Shown here piece after piece: positions 16,828 through 25,455 of a stretch of DNA of 64,000 nt (its first letter is position 1; every line of letters begins with the position of its first letter). Under the pieces are notes generated by a model. The model made no database searches. It was not told where the DNA came from and was given only the letters and a program-made list of their open reading frames with translations. The DNA comes from an uncultured Bacillota bacterium (GTDB lineage Bacteria; Bacillota_I; Bacilli_A; RF39; UBA660), in the NCBI GenBank assembly GCA_900317975.1, contig ONIZ01000001.1, forward strand, positions 199,479-263,478, given 5' to 3'. The translations under genes were made by a program, and so were the position numbers.

Positions 16828-18051
16828 TTAATCCCATCCTCCTGAATAAAAAGTAGATGCTACTGTTATATCAGTGAAAGTTTCATGGAATATTTCTTCA
16901 TCATCCTTTTTACATATAACTTCAAAATCATGATTATAATAAGTAGAGAATGATGATGCATGAACAGAACTTGTCTTACTTCCATCTTTTGATGAACCTT
17001 TATCGGTTATGATGAATTTCAAATGATCTGCATCATCAAGGAAACCTTCTAATGTTTCATCTGATACGTCACCTTTAATGTTAGCCTTTTGTTCAACATC
17101 TGCATAGTATGAATCATCATTATCATTCATATACATTGAATGCCAAACTTCAAACCCATAAAGCTGATTAATTACTTTAAGTATTAAACCAACAATTGCA
17201 GTTCCTTCACAGCTGCTATCATTTGATCCTTGATAATATCTTCTGTTATGATTTGCTTTATATTCATCTTTCAATATATCAAGTAATGATCCCTTCTTTC
17301 CATTATATTCACAATATTCAATAATTGACTTAATATGGTTTTCAACACCTATAGCAAATGTTGGGCGAGCTTTCATAATAGAATTCTTTACTCCCTTTAT
17401 AGCTTTCTTTGCATCTTCTATATTTACTGGATCTGCCAAGAATGCTCTTAGTTCCTCACGTTCACTATATGTAAGATTATTCCCAGGTTTTAGATAAGAA
17501 ACTAATCTTGCTGGTTCATTCAACATTGCTGTAATTACAGAATCATCTTTTGGATAATAAGGGTTCCAGCATCTAGTGGGATCAATCTGTTTAGCAAGAA
17601 ACTTGATGTCATGCCATTTTGCCTGATTGATTTTATTTGAATATTCTTCCCACCATTTAATTAAGTCATCTTTAGTAAACTTACCATCTTCTAATTGCTG
17701 AAGAATAAATTCTCCATACGCTTCATTATCAATCACAGTTTCTTTTTCACCTTTTCTATAAGACCATTTAACTAGTTCTTTTGGAGTATAACCTGCGTTA
17801 TCAATAAGAATTTGCATTGGATATTTAGCTAACTTTTCTGCAGGACCTTTACCGGGTCTTTCATTCAAAGGTTTGTTTTTTGCTAATTTATTCTTTCTTG
17901 ATTTATCAGCTTTATCATAATCAGCAAATATTTTCTCTAATTCACGTTTAAAATATCTTGTTGATTCTGTTCCCCAAGCTTCATTAACAACCGAAACTTG
18001 TCCTAAAGATATATTAATAGATTCATTAATTTGATCTTTTAATTTTTTCAT
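16828..18051 (-). CDS. Leader-bearing probable internal virion protein
   Basis: 407 residues starting MKKLKDQINESINISLGQVS, followed by VVNEAWG. Residues 8-11 (INES) match the shared leader register, and VNEA near residue 24 is a second possible I/V-x-E protease site, as in T4 head proteins trimmed by gp21. The body is hydrophilic with a helical N-terminal half. The C-terminal half contains SSCEGTAIVGLILKVINQLYGFEVWHS and DHLKFIITDKGSS, recalling a papain-like or enzyme-like fold, but catalytic residues cannot be fixed. Virion location is inferred from the leader and neighbours. Confidence 0.6.
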   Translation of the reverse strand: MKKLKDQINESINISLGQVSVVNEAWGTESTRYFKRELEKIFADYDKADKSRKNKLAKNKPLNERPGKGPAEKLAKYPMQILIDNAGYTPKELVKWSYRKGEKETVIDNEAYGEFILQQLEDGKFTKDDLIKWWEEYSNKINQAKWHDIKFLAKQIDPTRCWNPYYPKDDSVITAMLNEPARLVSYLKPGNNLTYSEREELRAFLADPVNIEDAKKAIKGVKNSIMKARPTFAIGVENHIKSIIEYCEYNGKKGSLLDILKDEYKANHNRRYYQGSNDSSCEGTAIVGLILKVINQLYGFEVWHSMYMNDNDDSYYADVEQKANIKGDVSDETLEGFLDDADHLKFIITDKGSSKDGSKTSSVHASSFSTYYNHDFEVICKKDDEEIFHETFTDITVASTFYSGGWD

Positions 18052-18073
18052 ATTTATATTTTATTATTATTTT

Positions 18074-18772
18074 TTACATTTTCCAACCCATTTTAGCTCC
18101 AATAGCAGCCATGACAAGACGGGATGTTATAAGATTGCCAAATGTTCCTTTAGGATCTACACCAAGAGCATTACATATAGCATTTCCAAGCTTAGGTCCA
18201 AAGGCTGTTCCAAGAATAGCACCACCAATAGCTCCTAATATGCCTTCATCAATAGGAATATTGTTTTCTTTAGCTTCTTGTAGTTTTTGAATAAGTGAAT
18301 CATAATTAAGATCTTCTGTTATCTCTGGAGATTCCTTTTCCATATTCAATAACATATAGTTTTCATATAACTTCTTGTAGTTCATACCATATCTTCTTAT
18401 TTTCTCCTTGTCATCATCATTGATATTTTCAAAAGAATATAATGGAAGATCATTAGCTAAAAACATCATATTATTATATAATGAAGGATTATCAAAAATG
18501 TCATTTATGTCATTCAGTTCTTCACAATATTTTGCAAATTGTATCAGACTTTCATTATGTTCTTCAGTCAATATGATCTTCTTTCCATTGACGTCAAATT
18601 CATATACAATAACAGAAGGATCATGCTTACTATTTTCTTCTTTCACATAATCTTTTAATAGTCCTTCATATAATATCTTATCATTGACAGATATTCTACA
18701 ATTGCATTCTAACAATTTTTCATATATATTAGAATTCTTTTCTTTCAATTCTTTTATATTATTCATTTTCAA
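18074..18772 (-). CDS. Probable virion protein with a C-terminal glycine-zipper membrane segment
   Basis: 232 residues. The N-terminal 175 residues are hydrophilic and acidic. From residue 176 (EGILGAIGGAILGTAFGPKL) the chain becomes Gly/Ala-rich and hydrophobic with small-residue spacing typical of glycine zippers, ending MAAIGAKMGWKM. The junction reads P-I-D-E-G, a possible I-x-E cleavage site that would free a membrane-active C-terminal peptide. Overlaps the gene at 18759 by 14 nt, showing coupled translation. An internal virion protein that enters or crosses the membrane during DNA delivery is one possibility. Confidence 0.5.
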   Translation of the reverse strand: MKMNNIKELKEKNSNIYEKLLECNCRISVNDKILYEGLLKDYVKEENSKHDPSVIVYEFDVNGKKIILTEEHNESLIQFAKYCEELNDINDIFDNPSLYNNMMFLANDLPLYSFENINDDDKEKIRRYGMNYKKLYENYMLLNMEKESPEITEDLNYDSLIQKLQEAKENNIPIDEGILGAIGGAILGTAFGPKLGNAICNALGVDPKGTFGNLITSRLVMAAIGAKMGWKM

Positions 18773-19184
18773 TCTGTGCTTTGATATTTTTATATGTATC
18801 TATTGAAGTAATAGGATAGAATTGTCTGTCAAAGAAAATACCGATAACTGACAATGGTAATATTCCTTCATCATTTGCAAAATTATAGTTAGCAATTGTA
18901 CCTTGTACACCTGTTTCACTATCTAATAATACATTAAAGAATTTTTGTCTTACCCATGTCAGGTTTCTTACTTTTTCTTTGTTTTGAATGTCTAATTCTA
19001 TTCCTGAAGATGCAACTAAGAACATTGGTTCTCTTGACCAACTAAACTTGTTAGAATCCCAATTTTCTGTTCTCTTCAATATAGCATCAACAATATCACC
19101 ATCATTCTTAAGTTCTTTCAATATCTTCTTTCCTAATGATGATAGATCCTGTGATTCAGTAATAAAAGTGTCTAATGATTTCAT
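18759..19184 (-). CDS. Leader-bearing 141-residue virion-associated protein
   Basis: Starts MKSLDTFITESQDLSSLGKK; FITES at residues 7-11 is in exact register with the T4 capsid-targeting sequence FIAEA. The remaining ~130 residues form a compact domain with KKILKELKNDGDIVDAIL and beta strands near the C terminus. No family recognised. A TTATTTTTATT box about 34 nt upstream suggests late expression. Confidence 0.6.
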   Translation of the reverse strand: MKSLDTFITESQDLSSLGKKILKELKNDGDIVDAILKRTENWDSNKFSWSREPMFLVASSGIELDIQNKEKVRNLTWVRQKFFNVLLDSETGVQGTIANYNFANDEGILPLSVIGIFFDRQFYPITSIDTYKNIKAQIENE

Positions 19185-19235
19185 ATATCTATATCTATAA
19201 ATTGTAAATCAATATTTAATAAAAATAACAATTTA

Positions 19236-19406
19236 TTAAAAACTATGTTTTTTTGTCTTTTTCTTTTTTTGTTTTGTTTTTATTGTACCAACAGGTATGT
19301 CTCCTGAGCCAACAGCTTCTCCATTTGGCGCTGCAACATCTCCCATTCCTGGAGTATTAGCAGGTGTAGCAAATTGGCATTCTATATAATAACGTAATGA
19401 TTTCAT
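19236..19406 (-). CDS. 56-residue leader-like peptide gene
   Basis: Reverse-strand frame from ATG 19406 to TAA 19236: MKSLRYYIECQFATPANTPG, then MGDVAAPNGEAVGSGDIPVG, and a Lys-rich tail KTKQKKKKTKKHSF. The start resembles the shared leader, but Glu falls at residue 9 rather than 10. The middle is Gly/Pro/Ala-rich and the end strongly basic, as expected for a DNA-associated head peptide. It lies 3 nt before the baseplate gene at 19410. Function inferred, not shown. Confidence 0.6.
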   Translation of the reverse strand: MKSLRYYIECQFATPANTPGMGDVAAPNGEAVGSGDIPVGTIKTKQKKKKTKKHSF

Positions 19407-19409
19407 ATA

Positions 19410-21089
19410 TTAAATAAAGATAGTATTTATAGCATCCAACATCATTGTATTATTACCATCAAGTTGTGATTTCTTGTCTGGATAATAGAGAATATTGTTA
19501 GCAAGTACAGGAATACAAAGATTGTTCTCTAATAATATATTGCCCATATTGTCTAGACCAAGATTAAGATTAGTCTCATAATTGTATCTTACTTTGTTAT
19601 ATAATACTTTGCCGTTATAGTATTTAGCAATATATTTATAATAGAACTTGTTCTTACAAGCTTTTTCATTTTCATCTGAAATAATTTCAAGTGTTATAGA
19701 CTTTATGTTGTCTACTTTATTGAGAATTGTCTTCAATATATCAGATTTTGCTATAAACTTCACATTGTATTCTAGTTTTGTGAAATATTCTATAATTGCA
19801 AGTTTGACATCATGTTCAATTGTCTCTTTTATATATTGTTCATCAACTTTTATATAGCATATGATAGCATATTTATATATAATAGGATCTACAAACTTAA
19901 TTGATGTACCAGCAAATGAATTGTTAGATTCTTTCAATACTGTTATGATGTTTTGTTTTTGTGGTTCAGTCAATAAGAAATCATTATAGTTTATTGTTGT
20001 TGACTTCAATAAGTCATTATTCTTTGCTCTATCTGACAATGCACATACATATAAGACATTTGAGTTGTTTTCTACCCATAGATTGAAATATCCTAAGAAT
20101 GAGAATTTCTTGAAGAACAACAGATAATTGTCAATAGATGCTAAGACATTACTTCTAGAGTTATATCCTATCATTCCCTTTACCTTTTCAATTGAATCGC
20201 TATTTGTACCACCAGATATGTAGTTGTTTATTGATAGTTTAATATAGTCATTCAGGTTGATAGAATTACCATTGTAGTCTGTTCCAAATGTAGTAAACTT
20301 AAAAGAATTTCCTGCAATCTTATTTACATTTCCGTTATAGCCACCATGTACAATATATTCAAGTCTTATATTGTCTCCCTTTGTTAGAATAGTACCGTAG
20401 ATCTCATTTCCAAATGTTATGTCTAACTCATTGTCAAATCCAACAGATATTATATATTCTTTTCCATTTTCTGTCATGTCATATAAGTTAAGAACAGGTG
20501 TCCAAAGTTCTCCATTTACATATACTCTGATATAGTTCTTGTCAAACATACCATTTATCAATACATGAATTGATTCTAAAGCAGTTCCTTTTGCTGTATA
20601 GTTTGATGTAAACATATATCCTTGGACAACTTTGAAGTCATAATTGAACAAAGGCTTAGATACATCAAATACAAATTTGTCAGCATTGAGATATATGACA
20701 TAGTTCATTCCAGTATTTTCATTTATGATATTTGAATAGTTGTCAACATATATCTTTCTTATTTCTCTTGACATATTTGTATTACTTACTAATGTTCCCA
20801 CAATTGTTCCAGTAGCTGCACTACCATAGAATGGCTCATATCCAGAAATCTTTGCTAATGAATATACCGATTTCTTTCTTATAGCTGTCTCAACATTCTG
20901 TTCTGTAAAGGCATCTTCAATATATATCATAATATTTTGAGCAATACCCTTCAAAGCATTGAATATTATCTTGAACAATTGATTGTCTGTATAAGAAATT
21001 CCCATCTTATTGAGACTTTTACTAAGATAATTATTGATTGTGGCATCAAAATTATCAAAGGTTGTTTGCATTAAATTAAATAACTTCAT
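19410..21089 (-). CDS. Baseplate wedge protein, gp6/J-like
   Basis: 559 residues. The N-terminal region with GIAQNIMIYIEDAFTEQNVETA and AIRKKSVYSLAKISGYEPF followed by a small-residue strand (SAATGTIVGTLV) is typical of baseplate J/gp6 proteins. The C-terminal region (IKFVDPIIYKYAIICYIKVD, then alternating strand-helix elements) fits their C-terminal domain. It assembles the baseplate wedges of a contractile tail. It overlaps the gp25-like gene by one base (ATGA-type junction at 21089), matching the conserved gp25-gp6/J order of myoviruses. Confidence 0.78.
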   Translation of the reverse strand: MKLFNLMQTTFDNFDATINNYLSKSLNKMGISYTDNQLFKIIFNALKGIAQNIMIYIEDAFTEQNVETAIRKKSVYSLAKISGYEPFYGSAATGTIVGTLVSNTNMSREIRKIYVDNYSNIINENTGMNYVIYLNADKFVFDVSKPLFNYDFKVVQGYMFTSNYTAKGTALESIHVLINGMFDKNYIRVYVNGELWTPVLNLYDMTENGKEYIISVGFDNELDITFGNEIYGTILTKGDNIRLEYIVHGGYNGNVNKIAGNSFKFTTFGTDYNGNSINLNDYIKLSINNYISGGTNSDSIEKVKGMIGYNSRSNVLASIDNYLLFFKKFSFLGYFNLWVENNSNVLYVCALSDRAKNNDLLKSTTINYNDFLLTEPQKQNIITVLKESNNSFAGTSIKFVDPIIYKYAIICYIKVDEQYIKETIEHDVKLAIIEYFTKLEYNVKFIAKSDILKTILNKVDNIKSITLEIISDENEKACKNKFYYKYIAKYYNGKVLYNKVRYNYETNLNLGLDNMGNILLENNLCIPVLANNILYYPDKKSQLDGNNTMMLDAINTIFI

Positions 21090-21430
21090 TATCTAAACTC
21101 ATATTCTTTTGTAATTTTTTCTTCATCGCTTATATATATGTCTATCATAATACGATATATACTTCTTATTTCACCAGGCGCAAACTCAACTTTTGCCTGA
21201 TATTGATACATTCCCAAATAGTATAATGTGGACAGTTTTTGATTGATATAGTCTTCAAATTCTGATGTAGTTGGAGTCAATATCCATAAGAACTGTTCAA
21301 AGTTGATCCCATATTCAGGATAGCCAATCAATTCAGTATTTTCTGTATTGAATAGAAGATCAATCTCCTGAATGGCTGCATCTAATGGGTTGTATATTTC
21401 TATTCTATTGTCTAAAGCTAAGTCTAACAT
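21089..21430 (-). CDS. Baseplate wedge protein, gp25/W-like
   Basis: 113 residues, the normal gp25 length. It carries LFNTENTELIGYPEYGINFEQFLW near residues 28-51, the hallmark 'T..GE....P.YG..l..fLf' region, with an E-F-x-x-Y-I-x-x-K-L element and a final beta hairpin (YRIMIDIYISDEE). It links the sheath-baseplate junction to the wedge in contractile tails. It lies directly upstream of the gp6/J-like gene and 2 nt downstream of the 607-residue gene. Confidence 0.85.
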   Translation of the reverse strand: MLDLALDNRIEIYNPLDAAIQEIDLLFNTENTELIGYPEYGINFEQFLWILTPTTSEFEDYINQKLSTLYYLGMYQYQAKVEFAPGEIRSIYRIMIDIYISDEEKITKEYEFR

Positions 21431-21432
21431 AA

Positions 21433-23256
21433 TTAATAAACAAGATATTCTCCTGATGATATATATTCAAAATTGTCATTCAATATATTATATTTTCCTG
21501 ATCCCGTACTTATTAATGTGGCATCAACTGAGAAAATGACATAGAAATCATTTCTAGAGCTTTCTCTTATATTGATATTGTCGATGTTCAATATGAATGC
21601 ATTCACCTTTGCCATATAATCACCAAGATTTATTCCAATATTTTGTGTAAGGTTTTCTCTTATCTTTATTAGTTGTAGATCCTGAACCTTATAGAATATT
21701 GGCTTATATATGACCTTTGAGATGTTTGCATCACTTGCATTATATACATTCACATTATTTTTTGAATCTTCTTCTATAACACATTTGAATTTGTCTATAA
21801 GATTAAAACCGTTCTTTACATTCATAAAATTTTCTTCAATTAGATTATTTTGTTGTTCATAATATACTGTCCCTGGTATTATGTCATTAATGAAATATTT
21901 GAACAGATTCTTTGTCAATACAACACTATTTCCTCTTACAAGATTATTAAGTTTCTTGTCAATGAACAATGCTCTGCATACTAATATGTCCTGCAGTTGA
22001 TCCCATGAATTGAATATATTGTTCAAATTAAAAGTGAAATCATAGATGAATGCAGTATTCTTAGCATCTGTATTTATAATAGATTCAAATATTACTTCTT
22101 TGAAATATTCATCTGTAGCAATTTGAATGACAAATCCAGTAGATCTGATGCCTTCAAAGTCAAGTTCATCTGATATGTCTTCTCTTTCATATTCATCTAT
22201 AAGATTATTGAGATAGTATGAATTATAGTATTTGACAATGTCTGCATCACTATCTGGAATCTTGTTTGGATAGTCAAATGTATTGATTAATGAAATGATT
22301 CCTTCATCATTGAAGCCTATCCTTGAAGTCAATCTAAAATGCTTGTTAGTAGTCAAGAATATACTTGCACAGTTATATGCATTATCTATCAAATATGTGT
22401 TGTCAATAATAGCACTATAAGGAAACAACAATACATTTATAGAATCATTGATGAAGTTTATATTATAGTCAGAATCATTTATATATACTTTCTTGTTGTT
22501 CTCCTCATCTATTTTCTTTATGAAGAATGGTTGTATCATTGAATACAGATACAATTCATTCTCACCTTCATCATTGTCATTTCCTTGTATATAGTCAAGA
22601 ACATTAGTATCAGAATCTTCAATACTATCAATGAAGTTCATGTTCTCTTCAATATAGAACTTGTTTGACTTTTCAAAGAGATATCTTATGTTAGGTATAT
22701 AAAGATCAATATATTCTATATATGATGACATATTGTCTTTTATTTCCTTTGAATATTTCTTCTTAAAATTTGTATTGAGATTACAGAAATAGTGGAAATG
22801 AATGTCATTTATATAGTTGTCCACGTATATTATGAATGGCAAGTTCTTCTTTATTGATGGATTATATATCCTGAGAATGTCACATAATACTCTTGGGGTG
22901 TCTTCAATATCATCACCATTTATGTCTGTCTTTTTCTTCTTTATTTCATAAGACAAGTCTTTAATGTTCAACAGATGATATTGATTATAATAATATATGT
23001 TCTTAGAAAAAATTATGTTATTGTTCTTGTTACAAGGATAGCATAATAGATCGGTCTCTTCATCATCTTTTACTTGTTCATAAAGTGACTTCTCAATAAA
23101 ATAGATGTCTTTGTCATATACTATATTATTATATATATCATAGTTACGTAATATGACAAACTCACTGCTAATATTGATGTCATTGAAGTCTTTTCCATTT
23201 ATAAGATGATCAACAAGATATTGGTATTCTCCTAATTTGACTGATCTAAATTTCAT
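21433..23256 (-). CDS. Probable baseplate/tail structural protein, 607 residues
   Basis: A long acidic, Tyr/Asn-rich protein beginning MKFRSVKLGEYQYLVDHLIN. It has several strand-rich blocks and few long helices; the C-terminal part ends in short strands (NDFYVIFSVDATLISTGSGK). No named domain. It is the first gene of the gp25-gp6 operon, with a late-type promoter box 26 nt upstream, so a baseplate or tail role is likely from position alone. Confidence 0.6.
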   Translation of the reverse strand: MKFRSVKLGEYQYLVDHLINGKDFNDINISSEFVILRNYDIYNNIVYDKDIYFIEKSLYEQVKDDEETDLLCYPCNKNNNIIFSKNIYYYNQYHLLNIKDLSYEIKKKKTDINGDDIEDTPRVLCDILRIYNPSIKKNLPFIIYVDNYINDIHFHYFCNLNTNFKKKYSKEIKDNMSSYIEYIDLYIPNIRYLFEKSNKFYIEENMNFIDSIEDSDTNVLDYIQGNDNDEGENELYLYSMIQPFFIKKIDEENNKKVYINDSDYNINFINDSINVLLFPYSAIIDNTYLIDNAYNCASIFLTTNKHFRLTSRIGFNDEGIISLINTFDYPNKIPDSDADIVKYYNSYYLNNLIDEYEREDISDELDFEGIRSTGFVIQIATDEYFKEVIFESIINTDAKNTAFIYDFTFNLNNIFNSWDQLQDILVCRALFIDKKLNNLVRGNSVVLTKNLFKYFINDIIPGTVYYEQQNNLIEENFMNVKNGFNLIDKFKCVIEEDSKNNVNVYNASDANISKVIYKPIFYKVQDLQLIKIRENLTQNIGINLGDYMAKVNAFILNIDNINIRESSRNDFYVIFSVDATLISTGSGKYNILNDNFEYISSGEYLVY

Positions 23257-23281
23257 CTATAGTAGACATATATATTAATTT

Positions 23282-23292
23282 ATTAAAAATAA
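23282..23292 (-). promoter_or_regulatory. Candidate late-type promoter box TTATTTTTAAT
   Basis: Exact 11-mer on the minus strand, 26 nt before the start at 23256, heading the baseplate operon. Confidence 0.55.
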
Positions 23293-23323
23293 AAAAGAGA
23301 ATTAATTTTCTTGGTAATATTGA

Positions 23324-23337
23324 CTATATTTATATTA
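23324..23337 (+). promoter_or_regulatory. Candidate early-type promoter box CTATATTTATATTA
   Basis: 39 nt before the Nudix gene start, with CTTG 10 nt upstream of the box; it lies back to back with the minus-strand box at 23282. Confidence 0.45.
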
Positions 23338-23375
23338 TTAAATAGATTCAATTAGAAAAAAATTATATTAGATAA

Positions 23376-23939
23376 ATGAAGAATTTTCCGGTTACATTCA
23401 TTGACCAAGATGACAATCAAAAGAAGACAGGTTGGGTATCACGTTCTGTATCTGTTTCAGGATTTATATTCTGTTATGATTTCTTTCTTTGTCAATGGCT
23501 TGTACTTGCAAACAAAAGAGGAAAGAAAACATCTGAGTTTAGTGGATATTGGAATTGTCCTTGCGGTTATCTGAAATATAATGAGACTGCTTCTGAAGCA
23601 ATGTCTAGAAAAATACTTGAAGAGACAGGTCTAGAAATATATCCAGAGCAATTATCTTTATGTGCAATCAATTCATCACCAGAAGAAAATCATCAGAATG
23701 TTGTAATAAGATATTTCACTATTCTAGATCAGGACTATACAAATTATCTTCTATTGACAGATGAATACGGAGAACTGAACAAGACTGAAGAGATTGAATG
23801 GATCCCAGTAAATAAAATAGACCAATATCAATGGGCTTTCAATCATGATGTAATAATAAGTGAGATATTCAATAGTTATGTTGATATCCCTTGGTGGAAA
23901 AAAATAATAAGAAAACTATATAGTAAATATTGTGCATAA
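23376..23939 (+). CDS. Nudix hydrolase with an altered Nudix box
   Basis: 187 residues. The Nudix box runs from Gly64 to Leu86: G-x5-E70-x7-R78-K79-I-L-E82-E83-x-G85-L. Spacing is perfect, and the two metal-binding glutamates are kept. The Glu after Arg, which serves as general base in MutT, is Lys79 here. The substrate class (NTP, ADP-ribose, NAD, capped RNA) cannot be read. The C terminus has a Trp/Lys-rich helix (WWKKIIRKLYSKY). It overlaps the next gene by one base (TAATG). It could clean up nucleotides or ADP-ribose; activity needs checking given Lys79. Confidence 0.8.
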   Translation: MKNFPVTFIDQDDNQKKTGWVSRSVSVSGFIFCYDFFLCQWLVLANKRGKKTSEFSGYWNCPCGYLKYNETASEAMSRKILEETGLEIYPEQLSLCAINSSPEENHQNVVIRYFTILDQDYTNYLLLTDEYGELNKTEEIEWIPVNKIDQYQWAFNHDVIISEIFNSYVDIPWWKKIIRKLYSKYCA

Positions 23940-24475
23940 TGAAAGAAGATACATATTTGCAATCATATAATAGTGGAGACATATATAAAGTAATGGACAA
24001 ATATCTGTTGAAGATGTCTCCTTGGAAAGATGGTGAAGATCGTCGTATATATGAATATGATGATCATGATATGACTATTGTTACATATCAGAATGCATGT
24101 ATGATTGTGAACAAGCAGTTCTTAGAGACAGATGAAGAATGGGAACATAATGGGAAGAAGTTCTTAGCTCGTTCATTAAAAGACAAGTCAATTGAAGAAC
24201 ATGCTGCAATGCTTAATATGCTTCCTGCTCATTATGTGAAAGACACTGTAAAAGTAATGATGACAACACCAAATATGGACAATATATCTATTGAAGACAA
24301 ACAAGGAAACACATTCAAACTAGTAAAGCATAAAGGGAAGATCTATTATATGCTTATTATTAACCAATTCCTTCCTAAGGTCAATCTGTATGATGTGTTT
24401 GGTCAGTTTTGTCAAATGGTAAATATAAAGAATGTTAAACCAATATTTAATGTGACAGATAAAAAATATATATAA
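23939..24475 (+). CDS. Hypothetical protein between Nudix and ADP-ribosylglycohydrolase genes
   Basis: 178 residues from the ATG that overlaps the previous TAA (an upstream ATG at 23930 is less likely). Begins MKEDTYLQSYNSGDIYKVMD; contains NKQFLETDEEWEHNGKKFLA and a beta-rich C-terminal half (GNTFKLVKHKGKIYYMLIIN). No motif recognised. Tight packing with its neighbours suggests a shared pathway or simply a shared transcript. Confidence 0.65.
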   Translation: MKEDTYLQSYNSGDIYKVMDKYLLKMSPWKDGEDRRIYEYDDHDMTIVTYQNACMIVNKQFLETDEEWEHNGKKFLARSLKDKSIEEHAAMLNMLPAHYVKDTVKVMMTTPNMDNISIEDKQGNTFKLVKHKGKIYYMLIINQFLPKVNLYDVFGQFCQMVNIKNVKPIFNVTDKKYI

Positions 24476-24484
24476 TTATATAAT

Positions 24485-25285
24485 ATGATTGGAATAATAG
24501 GTGCCATAGTTGGTGATTTGATAGGATGTTCATATGAATTTAAAGGAACACATGATTATAATTTTAAGTTATTGACAGAAAAATCTCATGTTACTGATGA
24601 TAGTACTTGTACAATAGCAGTAGCTGATTGGTTATTACATACGGATAGATCTCATGAAGCATTAATAGATAAATTCAAATATTGGTGCAATAAATATAAT
24701 TATGGATTTGCCCCAATGTTCAAAAATTGGGTAAATTCAGATAAAAGAGAACCTTATAATTCATTTGGGAATGGTTCAGCTATGAGAGTTTCACCTGTTG
24801 CATGGGCAGCACAATCATTAATAGAATGCATACAGCTTGCAAAGATATCTGCTGAAGTAACCCATAATCATCCTGAAGGAATTAAAGGGGCTATAACAAT
24901 TGCTGTAACAATTTGGCTATATAGACATGGATTAACAAAAGATGAAATAATTGATTATATAGTTAATAATACTGATTATAAATTACAATCTTATGATGAA
25001 TTGAAAAAGAATCATAGATTTAATTGTATTTGTCAAGTATCTGTTCCTGCATGTCTTACTTGTTGGTATGAAAGCACATCATATGAAGATTGTATACGTA
25101 AAGCAATAAGTCTTGGAGGAGATGCAGATACGGAAGGATGTATTGCTGGTAGTATTTGTAATGCTAGAGAAGATACAATGATAGATGATGAACTATTGAT
25201 AAAGTTATGTGAGAACGGCTATATACCAAATGAATTTATAGATATTATTAATGAATTCCATGATAAATATGAAATAAATACATAA
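24485..25285 (+). CDS. ADP-ribosylglycohydrolase (DraG/ARH-type)
   Basis: 266 residues, full length for the family. Signatures in order: GAIVGDLIGCSYEFKG (residues 6-21), V-TDDS-T (37-40, metal ligands), NSFGNGSAMRVSP in the middle, and ISLGGDADTEGCIAGSI with Asp213, Asp215 and Thr216 for the di-magnesium site. It should remove ADP-ribose from a protein, nucleic acid or small molecule. In a phage this could reverse ADP-ribosylation used by host defence or toxin-antitoxin systems, or regulate phage modifications. The function class is secure; the target is inferred. Confidence 0.85.
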   Translation: MIGIIGAIVGDLIGCSYEFKGTHDYNFKLLTEKSHVTDDSTCTIAVADWLLHTDRSHEALIDKFKYWCNKYNYGFAPMFKNWVNSDKREPYNSFGNGSAMRVSPVAWAAQSLIECIQLAKISAEVTHNHPEGIKGAITIAVTIWLYRHGLTKDEIIDYIVNNTDYKLQSYDELKKNHRFNCICQVSVPACLTCWYESTSYEDCIRKAISLGGDADTEGCIAGSICNAREDTMIDDELLIKLCENGYIPNEFIDIINEFHDKYEINT

Positions 25286-25302
25286 ATATATATAGAGAAT
25301 AT

Positions 25303-25455
25303 ATGATAACAAAGACAGAAGTACTTGAAAAGATAGATGAATTGAAAGAAATGGTTGCTATCTTACTGAACCCACAATTCAATGAATCCACACACTTTTT
25401 ATGGAAAGAAATATATGAAGATTTGACAAATATAAGAAAGAAGATAGACAAATGA
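25303..25455 (+). CDS. 50-residue helical small protein
   Basis: MITKTEVLEKIDELKEMVAI followed by LLNPQFNESTHFLWKE and a basic end IRKKIDK. Strongly amphipathic helical. Its stop overlaps the next start (ATGA at 25452-25455), supporting real translation. Function unknown. Confidence 0.6.
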   Translation: MITKTEVLEKIDELKEMVAILLNPQFNESTHFLWKEIYEDLTNIRKKIDK

